A stretch of 64,000 bases of DNA from Candidatus Eremiobacterota bacterium (GCA_019235885.1 JAFAKB010000081.1:1-64000); one strand, 5' to 3'; counted from the stretch's first letter, positions 41,480 to 50,143 are shown. The notes: generated by a model not told the origin, from the sequence alone. A program made the numbers and translations.

Positions 41480-42808
41480 TCAGCGGGTTCTGATCAGCGT
41501 TCGCTGCAGCGTGTAGAGCAGCCGCTCACCGTCTTCGAGCTCTTTGAGCATCCCGCGCCCACGGAAGGTCGGCAGCGCCTCGCTCAGCACGTCGGCCGCG
41601 TCGGAGAGCTCGCGCCGGTTCACGAGCGCGCCGGTGGTCTCCCCTTCGTTGCACTTCTGCATCACCATCGTGGCGAACTTGAGCGCGGTCTTCGCGTGCT
41701 CCGCCTCGTTGTTCGCTTCGCGGAACGCCTTGAGCGCCGCGCGGTACGCGCGCGTCGCCTCGGTGTAGTCGTGCTTGCGCGTCGCGAGCATCCCGGCCAG
41801 CGTCTCGGAGTAACCGACGTCGACCGCCTTCGAGCGCCCGAACGTTCGCGCGAGCACCGCGCGCGCGTCGGCCTCGATCGTCCGGTTGCGCTCGCCTTCG
41901 CCGGGCGGCGACGCGCTCGAGCGCGCCGCGGAGCGTTCTGCGGCGGCCGGCGCGGGGGGCTGCTGCATCGCCTCGCTCGGCGCCGGCGCGGGGCCGAGCA
42001 GCGAGCGCAGGTCCGCCATCACCTCGTGCGCCGTCTGGTAGCGGCGGTCCGGCTCTTTCTCGAGCAGCTTGAGGATGATCAGCTCGATCTCGCGCGGGAC
42101 CGCACGATTGACGGTGCGCGGCGGCGGCGGCGGCTCGTTGACGTGGCCGAAGATCACCGCCACCAAGTCGTCGGTGTCGCTCTTGAACGGCAGCGCGCCG
42201 GTGAACGTCTCGTAGAGCATCACGCCGACCGAGTAGAGGTCGCTGCGCGCGTCGGCGGCTTTGCCGAGAAACCGTTCCGGCGGCAGGTACGCGATCGTGC
42301 CGACGATCTCGCCGGCGGTCGAGGCGCTCGACATGTCGCTCGTGCGCCGCGCCAGGCCGAAGTCCATCACCTTGACCGCACCGCTCGGCAGCACCATCAC
42401 GTTGGCCGGCTTCACGTCGCGGTGGACGACGCCGCTCTCGTGCGCGTACGCGAGCGCTTCGAGGATCTCGATGTAGTGCCGGATCGCGCCGTGCACGGTC
42501 AGCTCGTGCGCCGGAACCGAGCCCAGCGTGCGCCCTTCGACGAGCTCCATCACGATGTACGACCAGCCTTCGTCGCGCCCGGCGTCGTACACCGCGACGA
42601 TGTTGCGGTGGTTGAGACGCGCCATCGAGCGCGCTTCGCGCAGGAAGCGGTCGCGCTCGCCGTCGTCACGCTCGGTGAGCACCTTGATCGCGACAAGCCG
42701 GTCGAGGACGATGTCGGCGCCGCGGTAGACGTCGGCCATCCCGCCGCGCCCGATCAGCGCGTCGACGCGGTAGCGGTTGGCGAGCGTCTGCCCGGCGAGC
42801 GTCGTCAT
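41480..42808 (-). CDS. Serine/threonine protein kinase (PknB type)
   Basis: 442 residues. N-terminal kinase domain: GRGGMADVYRG (P-loop), VAIKVL (Lys), HRDVKPANVMV (catalytic loop), DFGLARR (Mg), GTIAYLPPERF (activation segment) and DLYSVGVMLYE. A Pro/Ala linker (about 275-320) is followed by a helical, TPR-like region. There is no transmembrane helix or PASTA repeat, so it is soluble. ATG overlaps the YraN stop by 4 bases. Confidence 0.93.
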   Translation of the reverse strand: MTTLAGQTLANRYRVDALIGRGGMADVYRGADIVLDRLVAIKVLTERDDGERDRFLREARSMARLNHRNIVAVYDAGRDEGWSYIVMELVEGRTLGSVPAHELTVHGAIRHYIEILEALAYAHESGVVHRDVKPANVMVLPSGAVKVMDFGLARRTSDMSSASTAGEIVGTIAYLPPERFLGKAADARSDLYSVGVMLYETFTGALPFKSDTDDLVAVIFGHVNEPPPPPRTVNRAVPREIELIILKLLEKEPDRRYQTAHEVMADLRSLLGPAPAPSEAMQQPPAPAAAERSAARSSASPPGEGERNRTIEADARAVLARTFGRSKAVDVGYSETLAGMLATRKHDYTEATRAYRAALKAFREANNEAEHAKTALKFATMVMQKCNEGETTGALVNRRELSDAADVLSEALPTFRGRGMLKELEDGERLLYTLQRTLIRTR

Positions 42809-43143
42809 CGGAAGGCTCCGCGGTGCAGCTGCGCGCGCCCCTCGTCGAACGTGACGACGTCGAAGCGCGCCTGCGCGCGCGGCGCGGCGATCTGCAGCCA
42901 GTCGCTCGCGAGCGCGCGCAACGTCGCGCGCTTCCGCGCGTCGACCGCGCGCACCGCGCTCCCGTACGCCGCGTTCGCGCGCGCCTTCACCTCGACGAAG
43001 ACGACCGTGTCGCCGTCGCGCGCGATGATGTCCAGCTCGCCGCCGGGGAGGCGCACGTTGCGCCCGACGATGCGGTAGCCGTGCGCCTCGAGCAACGCCG
43101 CGGCGGCGTCCTCGCCGGCGCGCCCGCGCTGCGCGCGGTTCAC
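42805..43143 (-). CDS. yraN: YraN-family (UPF0102) endonuclease-like protein
   Basis: 112 residues. GRAGEDAAAALLEAHGYRIVGRN then GGELDIIARDGDTVVFVEVKAR is the restriction-endonuclease-fold core (E, D, ExK residues) of the family. It is commonly next to rnhB, as here. GTG at 43143 sits in a GTGA overlap with the rnhB stop; a much longer frame upstream shadows rnhB. Function in bacteria is not settled, perhaps in DNA repair or recombination. Confidence 0.9.
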   Translation of the reverse strand: MNRAQRGRAGEDAAAALLEAHGYRIVGRNVRLPGGELDIIARDGDTVVFVEVKARANAAYGSAVRAVDARKRATLRALASDWLQIAAPRAQARFDVVTFDEGRAQLHRGAFR

Positions 43144-43886
43144 GTCGCGAAGATCTCCGGCTCGACGGTCTCCGCCGCGGCGGCCAGCTCGTCGGCGACG
43201 AACTCTTCCATCCCCGGCAGCGCGTCCCACGCCGCGCGCACGCGCCAGAACGCGCGCCGGTGCTCGGCGCACGGGCCGTGCGCGTTCAGCGCCGCGATGT
43301 GCTGCGGAGACGCGTAGCCTTTGTGCTGGTGGAACCCGTACTGCGGGTACTGATCGTGCAGCGCGACCAGCAGCGCGTCGCGGTGAACCTTCGCGACGAT
43401 CGACGCCGCCGCGACCGTCGCGCACTTCGCGTCGCCCTTGATCACCGGCTCCTGCGCCCCGCACCACGACCTGATCCGCACCGCGTCGGTCAGCAGGTAC
43501 TCCGGAGCGACCTGCAGCGCCGCCAGCGCGCGTTCCATCGCGAGGATGCTCGCCCAGTAGATGTTGAGCCGGTTGATCTCCTCGACGCACGCTTCGCCGA
43601 CCGCCCACGCCACGCACTTCGCCTTGATCTCGACCGCCAGCGTTTGGCGCACTTCCGGCAGCACTTGCTTGGAGTCGTTGAGCCCGCGCAGTTTCAGCGG
43701 ACCGTCCGTGACGACGCACGCGGCGACGACCGGTCCCGCGAGCGGCCCGCGCCCGACCTCGTCGATGCCGCCGACGAGCCGGTAGCCCGAGGCGCGCGCG
43801 CGCTCTTCGAACGCGTGCAGCCGGTCGAGCCGCCGGCGCTCGCGCTGCGCGGCGTTGCGCTTCTTGCGGCGCTGCGCTTCGGTCAC
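43140..43886 (-). CDS. rnhB: Ribonuclease HII
   Basis: 248 residues; removes ribonucleotides from DNA and RNA/DNA hybrids. GIDEVGRGPLAGPVVAACVV contains the catalytic DE pair, LLTDAVRI the third acid, and KGDAKCATVAAASIVAKVHRD the GDxx...SIxAK block; HKGYAS follows. A ~35-residue basic N-terminal extension precedes the domain. GTG at 43886 lies in a GTGA overlap with the ylqF stop. Confidence 0.94.
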   Translation of the reverse strand: MTEAQRRKKRNAAQRERRRLDRLHAFEERARASGYRLVGGIDEVGRGPLAGPVVAACVVTDGPLKLRGLNDSKQVLPEVRQTLAVEIKAKCVAWAVGEACVEEINRLNIYWASILAMERALAALQVAPEYLLTDAVRIRSWCGAQEPVIKGDAKCATVAAASIVAKVHRDALLVALHDQYPQYGFHQHKGYASPQHIAALNAHGPCAEHRRAFWRVRAAWDALPGMEEFVADELAAAAETVEPEIFAT

Positions 43887-44692
43887 GCGGACGCCTCCGG
43901 CAGCTCGAAGGTGATCCGCCCGAACTTGCCGTCGTTGAAGTCTTTCAGGTACGCGCCGGCGGCATTGTGCAGGTCGACCTCGCCGCCGCGCCGGGCGAAG
44001 CCGCGGGCGCGCGCGAACGCGTCGAGCTCGGGGACGTTCAGCTTCGGGCGCTCGGCGTGCGCCCAGCGCGCGAAGCGCTCGACGATCTCTTCGGGATCGA
44101 ACCGCTCGCGCGGCAGCGCGCCGGTCAGCGCGAGCTGCCACTGCGCTTCCGGCGAGGCGATCTTCGGAACCAGGATTCCCGGCGTGTCCATCACTTCGAG
44201 TTTCGGCTGGACGCGGAACCACTGCAGCGACCGCGTCACCCCGGCCTTGTCCTCGGTCTTCGCCGCCGTCCGGCGGAGCAGACCGTTGATGATCGAGGAT
44301 TTGCCGGTGTTCGGGATGCCCACCACCATCGCCCGCGTCGTGCCGGCGCCGGCGGCGAGCGCGCCGAGCGCCGCCGCGATTCGCTTCACCGAACTTTGAT
44401 CCTTTCCGTTGACGGCGACCACCGTTCGGCCGTGCCGCTGGTGCCACGCCGTCCATTCACGCGTCGCGTGCGGGTCGGCAAGGTCCTCGCGCCCCAGCAC
44501 CACCAGCCGCGGCTTGTGCGCCGCCAGCCGGTCGAGCCCGGGGTTCGCGGAGGCGCGCGGCAGCCGCGCGTCGAGCACCTCGATCACCACGTCGACGATC
44601 TTCAGGCGCTCGCCGAGCTTCCGCATCGCGCTCGCCATGTGGCCGGGGTACCACTGAATCTGCGCTGCTTGGACCCCGCCGCCGCTCGGCAC
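43883..44692 (-). CDS. ylqF: Ribosome biogenesis GTPase YlqF/RbgA
   Basis: 269 residues with circularly permuted G motifs: the N-terminal QWYPGHMASAMRKL, DVVIEVLDARLPRAS, then G4-like region, G1 GIPNTGKSSIINGL, and G3 MDTPGILVP. The family assists late assembly of the large ribosomal subunit. GTG at 44692 starts 5 bases after the signal peptidase stop. It sits between lepB and rnhB as in Bacillus. Confidence 0.93.
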   Translation of the reverse strand: MPSGGGVQAAQIQWYPGHMASAMRKLGERLKIVDVVIEVLDARLPRASANPGLDRLAAHKPRLVVLGREDLADPHATREWTAWHQRHGRTVVAVNGKDQSSVKRIAAALGALAAGAGTTRAMVVGIPNTGKSSIINGLLRRTAAKTEDKAGVTRSLQWFRVQPKLEVMDTPGILVPKIASPEAQWQLALTGALPRERFDPEEIVERFARWAHAERPKLNVPELDAFARARGFARRGGEVDLHNAAGAYLKDFNDGKFGRITFELPEASA

Positions 44693-44697
44693 GGCGA

Positions 44698-45189
44698 TCA
44701 GATCCGCCGCGGCGGCCAAATGCCGACCAGCGCCTTGCCGACGATCGCGTCGTCGTGCAGCACGCCCCAGTTGCGCGAGTCGTCGCTGTCGGCGCGGTTG
44801 TCGCCGAGGACGTAGTACGCGTGCGGCGGGACGAGTACCGGCGGCGCGCTGCGGCGGTCGCGGAACCGCACGTACGGTTCCGCGAGCACGCGCCCGTCGA
44901 CGGAGACCTCGCCGTCGCGCACCTCGACGCGCTCGCCGGGAAGCCCGACGACGCGCTTGATGTAGGTCTCCGTCGTCGGCGCGTCGTGCCGGAACGCGAC
45001 GACGTCGCCGCGCTGCACCGGACCGAACCGGTAGGCGAGCGTGTTGATGAGCACCAGCTCGCCGGCGTGCACGCGCGGCTCCATCGAGAGCCCGTCGACC
45101 GGCGAGGTCCGCATGAAGAACGCCGTCACGATCAGCGCCAGAACCACGACCTGCGCGGAGAGCGAAACCACCGTTCGGGTTCGCAGCAT
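44698..45189 (-). CDS. lepB: Signal peptidase I (second copy)
   Basis: 163 residues. One N-terminal membrane helix (VVVLALIVTAFFM), Ser in GLSMEP, Lys in YIKRVVGLPGE, and the GDNRADSDDSRNWG box: complete Ser/Lys dyad enzyme. It is shorter than the neighbouring copy but intact. The pair lies in the rplS-lepB-lepB-ylqF-rnhB block. Confidence 0.94.
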   Translation of the reverse strand: MLRTRTVVSLSAQVVVLALIVTAFFMRTSPVDGLSMEPRVHAGELVLINTLAYRFGPVQRGDVVAFRHDAPTTETYIKRVVGLPGERVEVRDGEVSVDGRVLAEPYVRFRDRRSAPPVLVPPHAYYVLGDNRADSDDSRNWGVLHDDAIVGKALVGIWPPRRI

Positions 45190-45255
45190 TGGCAGTCCAC
45201 GTTCGCAATCGCGGCGCGGACTTCATTCTGCCCGCAGGCTGTCGGCCGGCGCGAT

Positions 45256-46035
45256 TTAGTGGAGGATGCGGATGCGGTTCAGCGGCCAGAAGATCAGGAA
45301 GGCGTGGCCGGTGAAGCCGGCCTTTTCGCCTTTGCGCGGGCCGCTCATGAACGTGCCGCCGGCCTGCGCGAAGCCCCACACGTGCGAGTCTTCCGAGTTG
45401 GTGCGGAAGTCGCCGAACATCATGTAGCAGCCGTCGGGGATGCGGTCGGGCGCGCTCCATCGCTCGCGCGGCGGGATGTTCGCCTGTCCGGGGTCGAGCG
45501 GCGTGCCGTCGACGTAGATGCCGTAGTTCTTGATCTCCAGCTCGTAGTTCGGCTTGTCCTCGATGTACGGCTCGCGCATCGCGACGCCGTTGCGGTAGAC
45601 CACCCCGTTGTGCACGCGGATGTTGTCGCCGGGCAGCCCGATGGTGCGCTTGATGAAGTCGTTCGGGTTCGGGATCGGCGGCGGGAAGACGACGATGTCA
45701 CCTTCGTGCGGCTTGGTGAAGCGGTACTCGAACTCGTTGACGAGCAGCACGTCGTGCACGAGCAGCGTCGGCTCCATCGACTCGCTCGGGATGAAGAACG
45801 TGCGCACCACGAACGTGATCAGGAAGAGCGCGACCAAGCCCGCCACGATGAAGGCGTCGAGGTACTCGCGGATGACCGTGCGCGTCGAGGGGCCGGTGCG
45901 CGGCTGGTCCTCCGGCGCGGCGCCGATCCCGGACGACTCGGCGTCGAAGCCGGCCGGCGTGCGGGGGCGGATGCTGATTGCGACGCGGACGATCGCGAAG
46001 ACCGCGATGAGCGCCAGAAGTTCGAGCGGGGTCAC
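45256..46035 (-). CDS. lepB: Signal peptidase I (first copy)
   Basis: 259 residues. Two membrane helices (ELLALIAVFAIVRVAI and AFIVAGLVALFLITFVV), catalytic Ser in SESMEPT and Lys in FIKRTIGLPGD. The usual GDNR box is altered to FGDFRTNSEDSHVWG, keeping the S-D-S-x-x-W part. An insert of about 40 residues separates the Lys block from this box. It starts 15 bases after the rplS stop. Confidence 0.93.
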   Translation of the reverse strand: MTPLELLALIAVFAIVRVAISIRPRTPAGFDAESSGIGAAPEDQPRTGPSTRTVIREYLDAFIVAGLVALFLITFVVRTFFIPSESMEPTLLVHDVLLVNEFEYRFTKPHEGDIVVFPPPIPNPNDFIKRTIGLPGDNIRVHNGVVYRNGVAMREPYIEDKPNYELEIKNYGIYVDGTPLDPGQANIPPRERWSAPDRIPDGCYMMFGDFRTNSEDSHVWGFAQAGGTFMSGPRKGEKAGFTGHAFLIFWPLNRIRILH

Positions 46036-46050
46036 CAGGAAGACCGGCTA

Positions 46051-46413
46051 CTACTTGGCGGTCTTGCGGTCCGGCTTGCGTTCTCTGATGCGCGCGCCCT
46101 TCCCGACCTTCTCGCTCAAGTAGTACAACCGCGAGCGGCGGACGATGCCGCGCTTGGACACTTCGATCCGCTCGAGGCGCGGGCTGTGCAGCAGGAACGA
46201 GCGCTCGACGCCGACGCCGTGGGCGACGCGGCGAACGGTGATCGTCTCGCCGAGGCCGCCGTTCTTGCGGACCGTCACCACGCCCTCGAACATCTGGGTG
46301 CGTTCCTTGCCGCCCTCGACGACTTTCGAGTACACCTTGACGGTGTCGCCCGGGCGGAAATCCGGGACGGTCGGCTTCTCCTGTTCCTTTTGGATCAGGT
46401 CGAGTACGTTCAT
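46051..46413 (-). CDS. rplS: 50S ribosomal protein L19
   Basis: 120 residues. [41 protein letters not shown] and [20 protein letters not shown] are the L19 blocks, ending in a basic tail. Start at ATG 46413. It follows trmD on the same strand, the standard order. Confidence 0.97.
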   Translation of the reverse strand: MNVLDLIQKEQEKPTVPDFRPGDTVKVYSKVVEGGKERTQMFEGVVTVRKNGGLGETITVRRVAHGVGVERSFLLHSPRLERIEVSKRGIVRRSRLYYLSEKVGKGARIRERKPDRKTAK

Positions 46414-46488
46414 GACAACTCTCTGACGAACAGCGAAAACGCCGCACGGGCGCGCGGCGGGCAACCTCGGTAGTGTATCACGGACCCC

Positions 46489-47268
46489 CTACTCCGGCAA
46501 GCCGAATCCGGTTTCCGGTAGTGGGTCGGTTTGCGTCCGGGGCTCGCTCGGCTCGACCTGCCAAGGGGCAGGCGAACGACCGTCATCCAGCCGGCGGCGA
46601 TTGCGGGCGGTGGCGCGCTCTCGCGACTGGTCGCGGCGCCACTCAGCGATCTTTGCGTGGTCGCCACTGAGCAGGACGGGCGGGACCTCGATGCCGCGGT
46701 AGGTTGGCGGGCGGGTGTAGGCGGGATGGTCCGGATCGGCGCCGGTCCACGACTCTGATGTGGCAGACGCTTCGTCGATGACGCCGGGAACGAGACGGAC
46801 CGTCGCATCGAGGAAAGCCATGGCCGGGATCTCGCCGCCGGTCAGGACGAATTCGCCCAGGGAGAATTCTTCGATCGGATACAGGGCTGAAAGGCGCTCG
46901 TCGATGCCTTCGTAGTGGCCGCAGATCAGGATCAGGCGGTCCAGCGAGGAGCACTCCGCGGCGTCGGCTTGGCGGAAGACCGGGCCGCTTGCGGAGGTCA
47001 GGACGATGCGACGGCGCTCGCCCGCCGGCGCCGCCGCCAGGACCGCATCCAGGGTGCGGGCGATCGGCTCGATGCGGAGCACCATGCCGGGGCCGCCGCC
47101 GTAGGGGCGCTCGTCGGCGCGTTCGTTGCCCTCGAGGGCGTCGAGCAGGTGGTGCAGGCGGACCTCGACCAGACCGCGCTCGACCGCGCGCCCGACGATC
47201 GACAGCCCGATCACCGGAGCGAACATCTCCGGGAAGAGCGTGACGACGTCGACGTGCAAGACCCCCAC
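46489..47268 (-). CDS. trmD: tRNA (guanine-N1)-methyltransferase TrmD
   Basis: 259 residues; makes m1G37 in tRNA. VDVVTLFPEMFAPV, the trefoil-knot motifs YGGGPGMVLR, LILICGHYEGIDER and EFSLGEFVLTGGEIPA, and the Asp in the ESWTGADPDHPAYTRPP block are present. GTG at 47268 gives the canonical N-terminus plus four residues; TTG at 47259 is an alternative. A ~55-residue in-frame extension upstream shadows the divergent TPR gene. The tail after YRGIEVPPVLLSGDH is normal. Confidence 0.93.
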   Translation of the reverse strand: MGVLHVDVVTLFPEMFAPVIGLSIVGRAVERGLVEVRLHHLLDALEGNERADERPYGGGPGMVLRIEPIARTLDAVLAAAPAGERRRIVLTSASGPVFRQADAAECSSLDRLILICGHYEGIDERLSALYPIEEFSLGEFVLTGGEIPAMAFLDATVRLVPGVIDEASATSESWTGADPDHPAYTRPPTYRGIEVPPVLLSGDHAKIAEWRRDQSRERATARNRRRLDDGRSPAPWQVEPSEPRTQTDPLPETGFGLPE

Positions 47269-47742
47269 GTGGCGTTCTTCGACCGTCTGCGCCGGTTGCT
47301 TCCCGGGGCCGCGCCGTCCGGGCCGTTCGAACGCGCGGCGCGGGCGCTCGAGCGCGGGCGGCTCGAGGAAGCCGAGACCGAGCTGGCCGCGGCGCTGGGC
47401 GCGGCGCGCACCGCGGCAGAAGTCGCCGCAGTCCACAACAAGCGGGCCGTCCTAGCGGTTCACCGGCACGACCTGCGGCGCGCGGTCGACGCGCTCGTCG
47501 AGGCGCTCGAAGCCGATCCGCGCTCGGCGGCCGCGATCACCACGCTGGGAAACCTGCTGCTCGAGCACGGCGACGTCGCGGAGGCGATCGCGCACTTCGA
47601 GTACGCGCTGCTGATCGACGATCAGTACGCGCCGGCGTATCACAACCTCGGCGTCGCCTTGCACCGCAGCGGCCGGCGCGGCGAAGCGGTGCGGATGCTG
47701 CGGAAGGCGACGCGGCTCGAAAGTCGCATCAGACGCACGTGA
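47269..47742 (+). CDS. TPR-repeat protein
   Basis: 157 residues. At least three TPR units are seen (NKRAVLAVHRHDLRRAVDAL, AAITTLGNLLLEHGDVAEAI, APAYHNLGVALHRSGRRGEA). GTG at 47269 (MAFFDRLRRLLPG) abuts the trmD start head to head, so the promoters must lie inside each other's gene; GTG at 47254 is an alternative. Its stop overlaps the next gene (GTGA). Function unknown; a protein-protein scaffold. Confidence 0.75.
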   Translation: MAFFDRLRRLLPGAAPSGPFERAARALERGRLEEAETELAAALGAARTAAEVAAVHNKRAVLAVHRHDLRRAVDALVEALEADPRSAAAITTLGNLLLEHGDVAEAIAHFEYALLIDDQYAPAYHNLGVALHRSGRRGEAVRMLRKATRLESRIRRT

Positions 47743-48236
47743 CCGACAGCGACCAGATCCGGCTCGGTGACGATCTGCTCGGCGTGATGCGCACCGCCGT
47801 GACGATCGCGATCTGGCACGGCGCGGAGTTCGTCGCGCCGCCGCACCTGCTGTTGGCGCTGCTCACCGATTCGCGCGTCGGTCCGGCGATCGATCCGCTC
47901 GTTCCGCGCGAACGTATCGACAAAGCGGCCGAAGATGCGGCGAAAAAGCTTCCCGAAGTGCTCGAAATTCCGGAAGGCGCGCTGCCTGGCGACGAACAGC
48001 CGCCGTTCGCGCGTTACGACACGCTGGCGTTTCGCTCGCAGGACGGAGAGCGCACGTTGTACCTCGACGCCGAAGCGCAGCGCGTTTTCGTCGAAGGCGC
48101 GCGCCGCGCGGGCGAGGTCTACCACGCCAAGCATCTCGTCTACGGCTTCACCGCGGAAGCCGTCAAAGAGCGCGATCTGCTCGACCTGTTCGGCAGCGAC
48201 CCGCAAGGCGTCGCCGCGGCGGTCGACGGCTTATAG
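47739..48236 (+). CDS. Clp-N-like domain protein
   Basis: 165 residues. The N-terminal part (LGVMRTAVTIAIWHGAEFVAPPHLLLALLTD) and the C-terminal part (VFVEGARRAGEVYHAKHLVYGFTAE) each resemble one half of the Clp R (ClpA/ClpC N-terminal) repeat, which binds substrates or adaptors. There is no ATPase domain. It is coupled to the TPR gene. Identification rests on the repeat pattern. Confidence 0.6.
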   Translation: MTDSDQIRLGDDLLGVMRTAVTIAIWHGAEFVAPPHLLLALLTDSRVGPAIDPLVPRERIDKAAEDAAKKLPEVLEIPEGALPGDEQPPFARYDTLAFRSQDGERTLYLDAEAQRVFVEGARRAGEVYHAKHLVYGFTAEAVKERDLLDLFGSDPQGVAAAVDGL

Positions 48237-48710
48237 CGTCTTCGTCGAGATGATGTCGGGCGCGGTGATCTCTTCCAGGTACTCGAAGAGCTGCGGAAGG
48301 GTGATCTTCTCGAGCGCGGTGCGCTCCTTGATCCCGTCGCCCTCTTCGCCTTCGTCGCGCAGGTAGCAGCGCGACTCGACCCCTTCCGCGCCTTCGCTCA
48401 GGAACGAGACGGCGAAGCCTTTGCCGAGCGTGTCGTCGTAGATTCGCATCGCGGCGGGGTTCAGGATCTCGATCGAGTGGGAGGCGTTGTTCGCGTCGAA
48501 GATCGTGATCGTCAGGTAGTCGCGGTTGACGATCTCGATCGAGCCGACCACGAACGTGTTCTTGGCAGAGAAGAACTCGTGCCCTCGCTTGTTGCGCGAG
48601 CTCACTTCGTAGAACACGCGGTGCGCGACGAACCGGTTCAAAATCTTCCGCAGCGTGGCGATCGACGCCAGCGTCTCGGTCCGGTTGCCGCGGGTGTAGA
48701 TGATCTTCAG
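48231..48710 (-). CDS. Unrecognised protein, start codon unclear
   Basis: About 159 residues, starting around KIIYTRGNRTETLASIATL and ending ITAPDIISTKTL. Composition and codon use look coding throughout, with FFSAKNTFVVGSIEIVNRDY and LPQLFEYLEEITAP. No ATG, GTG or TTG lies in frame between 48710 and about 48809, which is inside the divergent tat gene; a CTG at 48710 is the nearest plausible start. The 3' end overlaps the convergent Clp-N-like gene by 6 bases. Function unknown. Confidence 0.6.
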   Translation of the reverse strand: MKIIYTRGNRTETLASIATLRKILNRFVAHRVFYEVSSRNKRGHEFFSAKNTFVVGSIEIVNRDYLTITIFDANNASHSIEILNPAAMRIYDDTLGKGFAVSFLSEGAEGVESRCYLRDEGEEGDGIKERTALEKITLPQLFEYLEEITAPDIISTKTL

Positions 48711-48792
48711 GGCGAGGGGGCCGGCCTTCGGTGATCTCCGCGCGGAGCGCGGGGCATGACGCGTTGCACGGGACCGGGAAGAAACCCTCCGG

Positions 48793-49269
48793 ATGCTCTC
48801 GATTCCGGACATGGCCATTCTCGGCGCGGCGGCGCTCTTGTTCTTCGGCCCCGAACAGCTCCCCAAGGTCGCGCGCAAGGCGGGTCACGTGATGCGCGAG
48901 ATCCAGAACACGTCGCAGTCCTTCATCCGCGAGATGGAGCGCGCCGCCGACATCGCCGACGAGTCGGCGGCAAAGCCGTACGAGCCTCCGCCCTACGAAC
49001 CGGCCCCCTACGACGCTCCCACATACGACCCGGCGGCGTGGGAAGAGACCCCGACCGCGCCGTTCCCGGCGGTGGACCCGCCGGCGCCCGAGCCCGACCC
49101 GGTCGGCGAACAGCTGGCCGAACCGCGGCCGGCACCCGGTTTGACCGCGGCTGCATCTGGGGGCATGACGCAGGACGCGGCGTTGCCGATCGACGTCGAC
49201 GGGCTGCATCCCGAGAGCCTAGACCCCGCAGAGCCGGCGCCAGAGCGCGATCACGCGGCGCACCTCTAG
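48793..49269 (+). CDS. Sec-independent translocase protein TatA/TatB
   Basis: 158 residues. The short helix and hinge (MLSIPDMAILGAAALLFFGP, then EQLPKVARKAG) and the amphipathic helix are the TatA/B signature. The remaining ~100 residues are a Pro/Glu/Ala-rich tail, long for TatA and closer to TatB. No tatC is in view. Its 3' end overlaps the convergent transglycosylase gene by 51 bases. Confidence 0.88.
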   Translation: MLSIPDMAILGAAALLFFGPEQLPKVARKAGHVMREIQNTSQSFIREMERAADIADESAAKPYEPPPYEPAPYDAPTYDPAAWEETPTAPFPAVDPPAPEPDPVGEQLAEPRPAPGLTAAASGGMTQDAALPIDVDGLHPESLDPAEPAPERDHAAHL

Positions 49270-49746
49270 CTGCGTCTCCGCGTACGGCGGGACGCCGCCG
49301 TACCGGTCGACCGCGCCGGCGCCGGCGTTGTACGCCGCGATCGCCCGCACGTACCGCTCTTGAGGCGGCAGCGCGCGGTACCGGGCCAGCAACCCGGCCA
49401 GGTGCACCACGGTGCCGTGCAAGTTCGCCTCGGCGTCGTCCGGGTCGACGCCTAGTCCGGCCGCCGTCCCCGGCATGAGCTGCCCGAGCCCGCGCGCGCC
49501 GGCCGGCGAGACCGCGCCGGGATCCCATGCCGACTCGACGGCGACCAGCGCCACGACCAGCCGCGCGTCGATCCGCGCCGCATCCGCTTCCGAGACGACG
49601 CGCCCGGCAAGCCGGAGCGCGTGCGCGTCGTCGAGCGCCGGATGAAACGCGCGCAGCGCGGACGCGTACGCGAGCAGCGCCGAAGCGAAGAAAGAGCGGA
49701 CCACACCGAATGCGTGCCCGCCCTTGTCTGGCCTTAATTGCAACAT
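49219..49746 (-). CDS. Lytic transglycosylase (SLT domain)
   Basis: 175 residues. A short N-terminal hydrophobic segment (VVRSFFASALLAYASAL) is followed by the SLT domain: VALVAVESAWDPGAVS with catalytic Glu, GARGLGQLMPGTA, and AIAAYNAGAGAVDRYGGVPPY. It cleaves peptidoglycan in the envelope. ATG at 49746 is the nearest to the domain with room for the export segment; the longer frame upstream is in the hairpin region. Confidence 0.88.
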   Translation of the reverse strand: MLQLRPDKGGHAFGVVRSFFASALLAYASALRAFHPALDDAHALRLAGRVVSEADAARIDARLVVALVAVESAWDPGAVSPAGARGLGQLMPGTAAGLGVDPDDAEANLHGTVVHLAGLLARYRALPPQERYVRAIAAYNAGAGAVDRYGGVPPYAETQLEVRRVIALWRRLCGV

Positions 49747-49763
49747 GGTCGCGGACCGAGCGC

Positions 49764-49831
49764 AGGAACATCGTGCCGATCCACGATGTTCCTTGCGAGG
49801 TCGGACCGGGGGCCCCACGCAACGCGTGGGG
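49764..49831. terminator. Two consecutive hairpins between small membrane gene and lytic transglycosylase
   Basis: A perfect 12-bp stem (AGGAACATCGTG, 6-base loop, CACGATGTTCCT) at 49764-49793 and a perfect 8-bp stem (CCCCACGC, AAC loop, GCGTGGGG) at 49813-49831. Neither is followed by a U run on the minus strand, so a rho-independent role is uncertain; a REP-like or RNA-stability element is equally possible. Confidence 0.45.
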
Positions 49832-49857
49832 GGCGCGCAGCCCGGGGCGGAGCGCCT

Positions 49858-50097
49858 TTAGATGTTGAAGTTCTGCCGGAGCTCGCTGATGCGCTGCTCC
49901 AGGACGCCGCGGACTTGGCGGTGCAGCCGGTCCTTCTGCTCGTCGGGGAGGCGCTGGTAGACCAGGTAGCCGGCAGCCGAGATGATTCCGCCGAGCACCC
50001 CCACGAGGATGGTGCGTCCGGCATCGGTGTTCGCGCCGCCGGGCTGGCCGGCGCCGGGCTGAATCTCGCCGTTGAGAGGTTTGCTCGCTTCGGTCAT
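49858..50097 (-). CDS. Small single-span protein
   Basis: 79 residues. Gly/Pro-rich N-terminus, one hydrophobic segment (TILVGVLGGIISAAGYLVYQ, about 29-48) and a basic helix (DRLHRQVRGVLEQRISELRQ). AAGGAA lies 9 bases before the ATG. It occupies the place after prp where rpmA (L27) is usually found, but it is not L27. Confidence 0.75.
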   Translation of the reverse strand: MTEASKPLNGEIQPGAGQPGGANTDAGRTILVGVLGGIISAAGYLVYQRLPDEQKDRLHRQVRGVLEQRISELRQNFNI

Positions 50098-50143
50098 CGT
50101 GGGGTTCCTTTCGACGCCGGTGTACCCGGTTTCTGCACCCCGG

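Noticed and set aside
40084-41493. 469-residue plus-strand frame opposite the permease
   Set aside because: Charged, repetitive antisense shadow of a certain APC permease gene.
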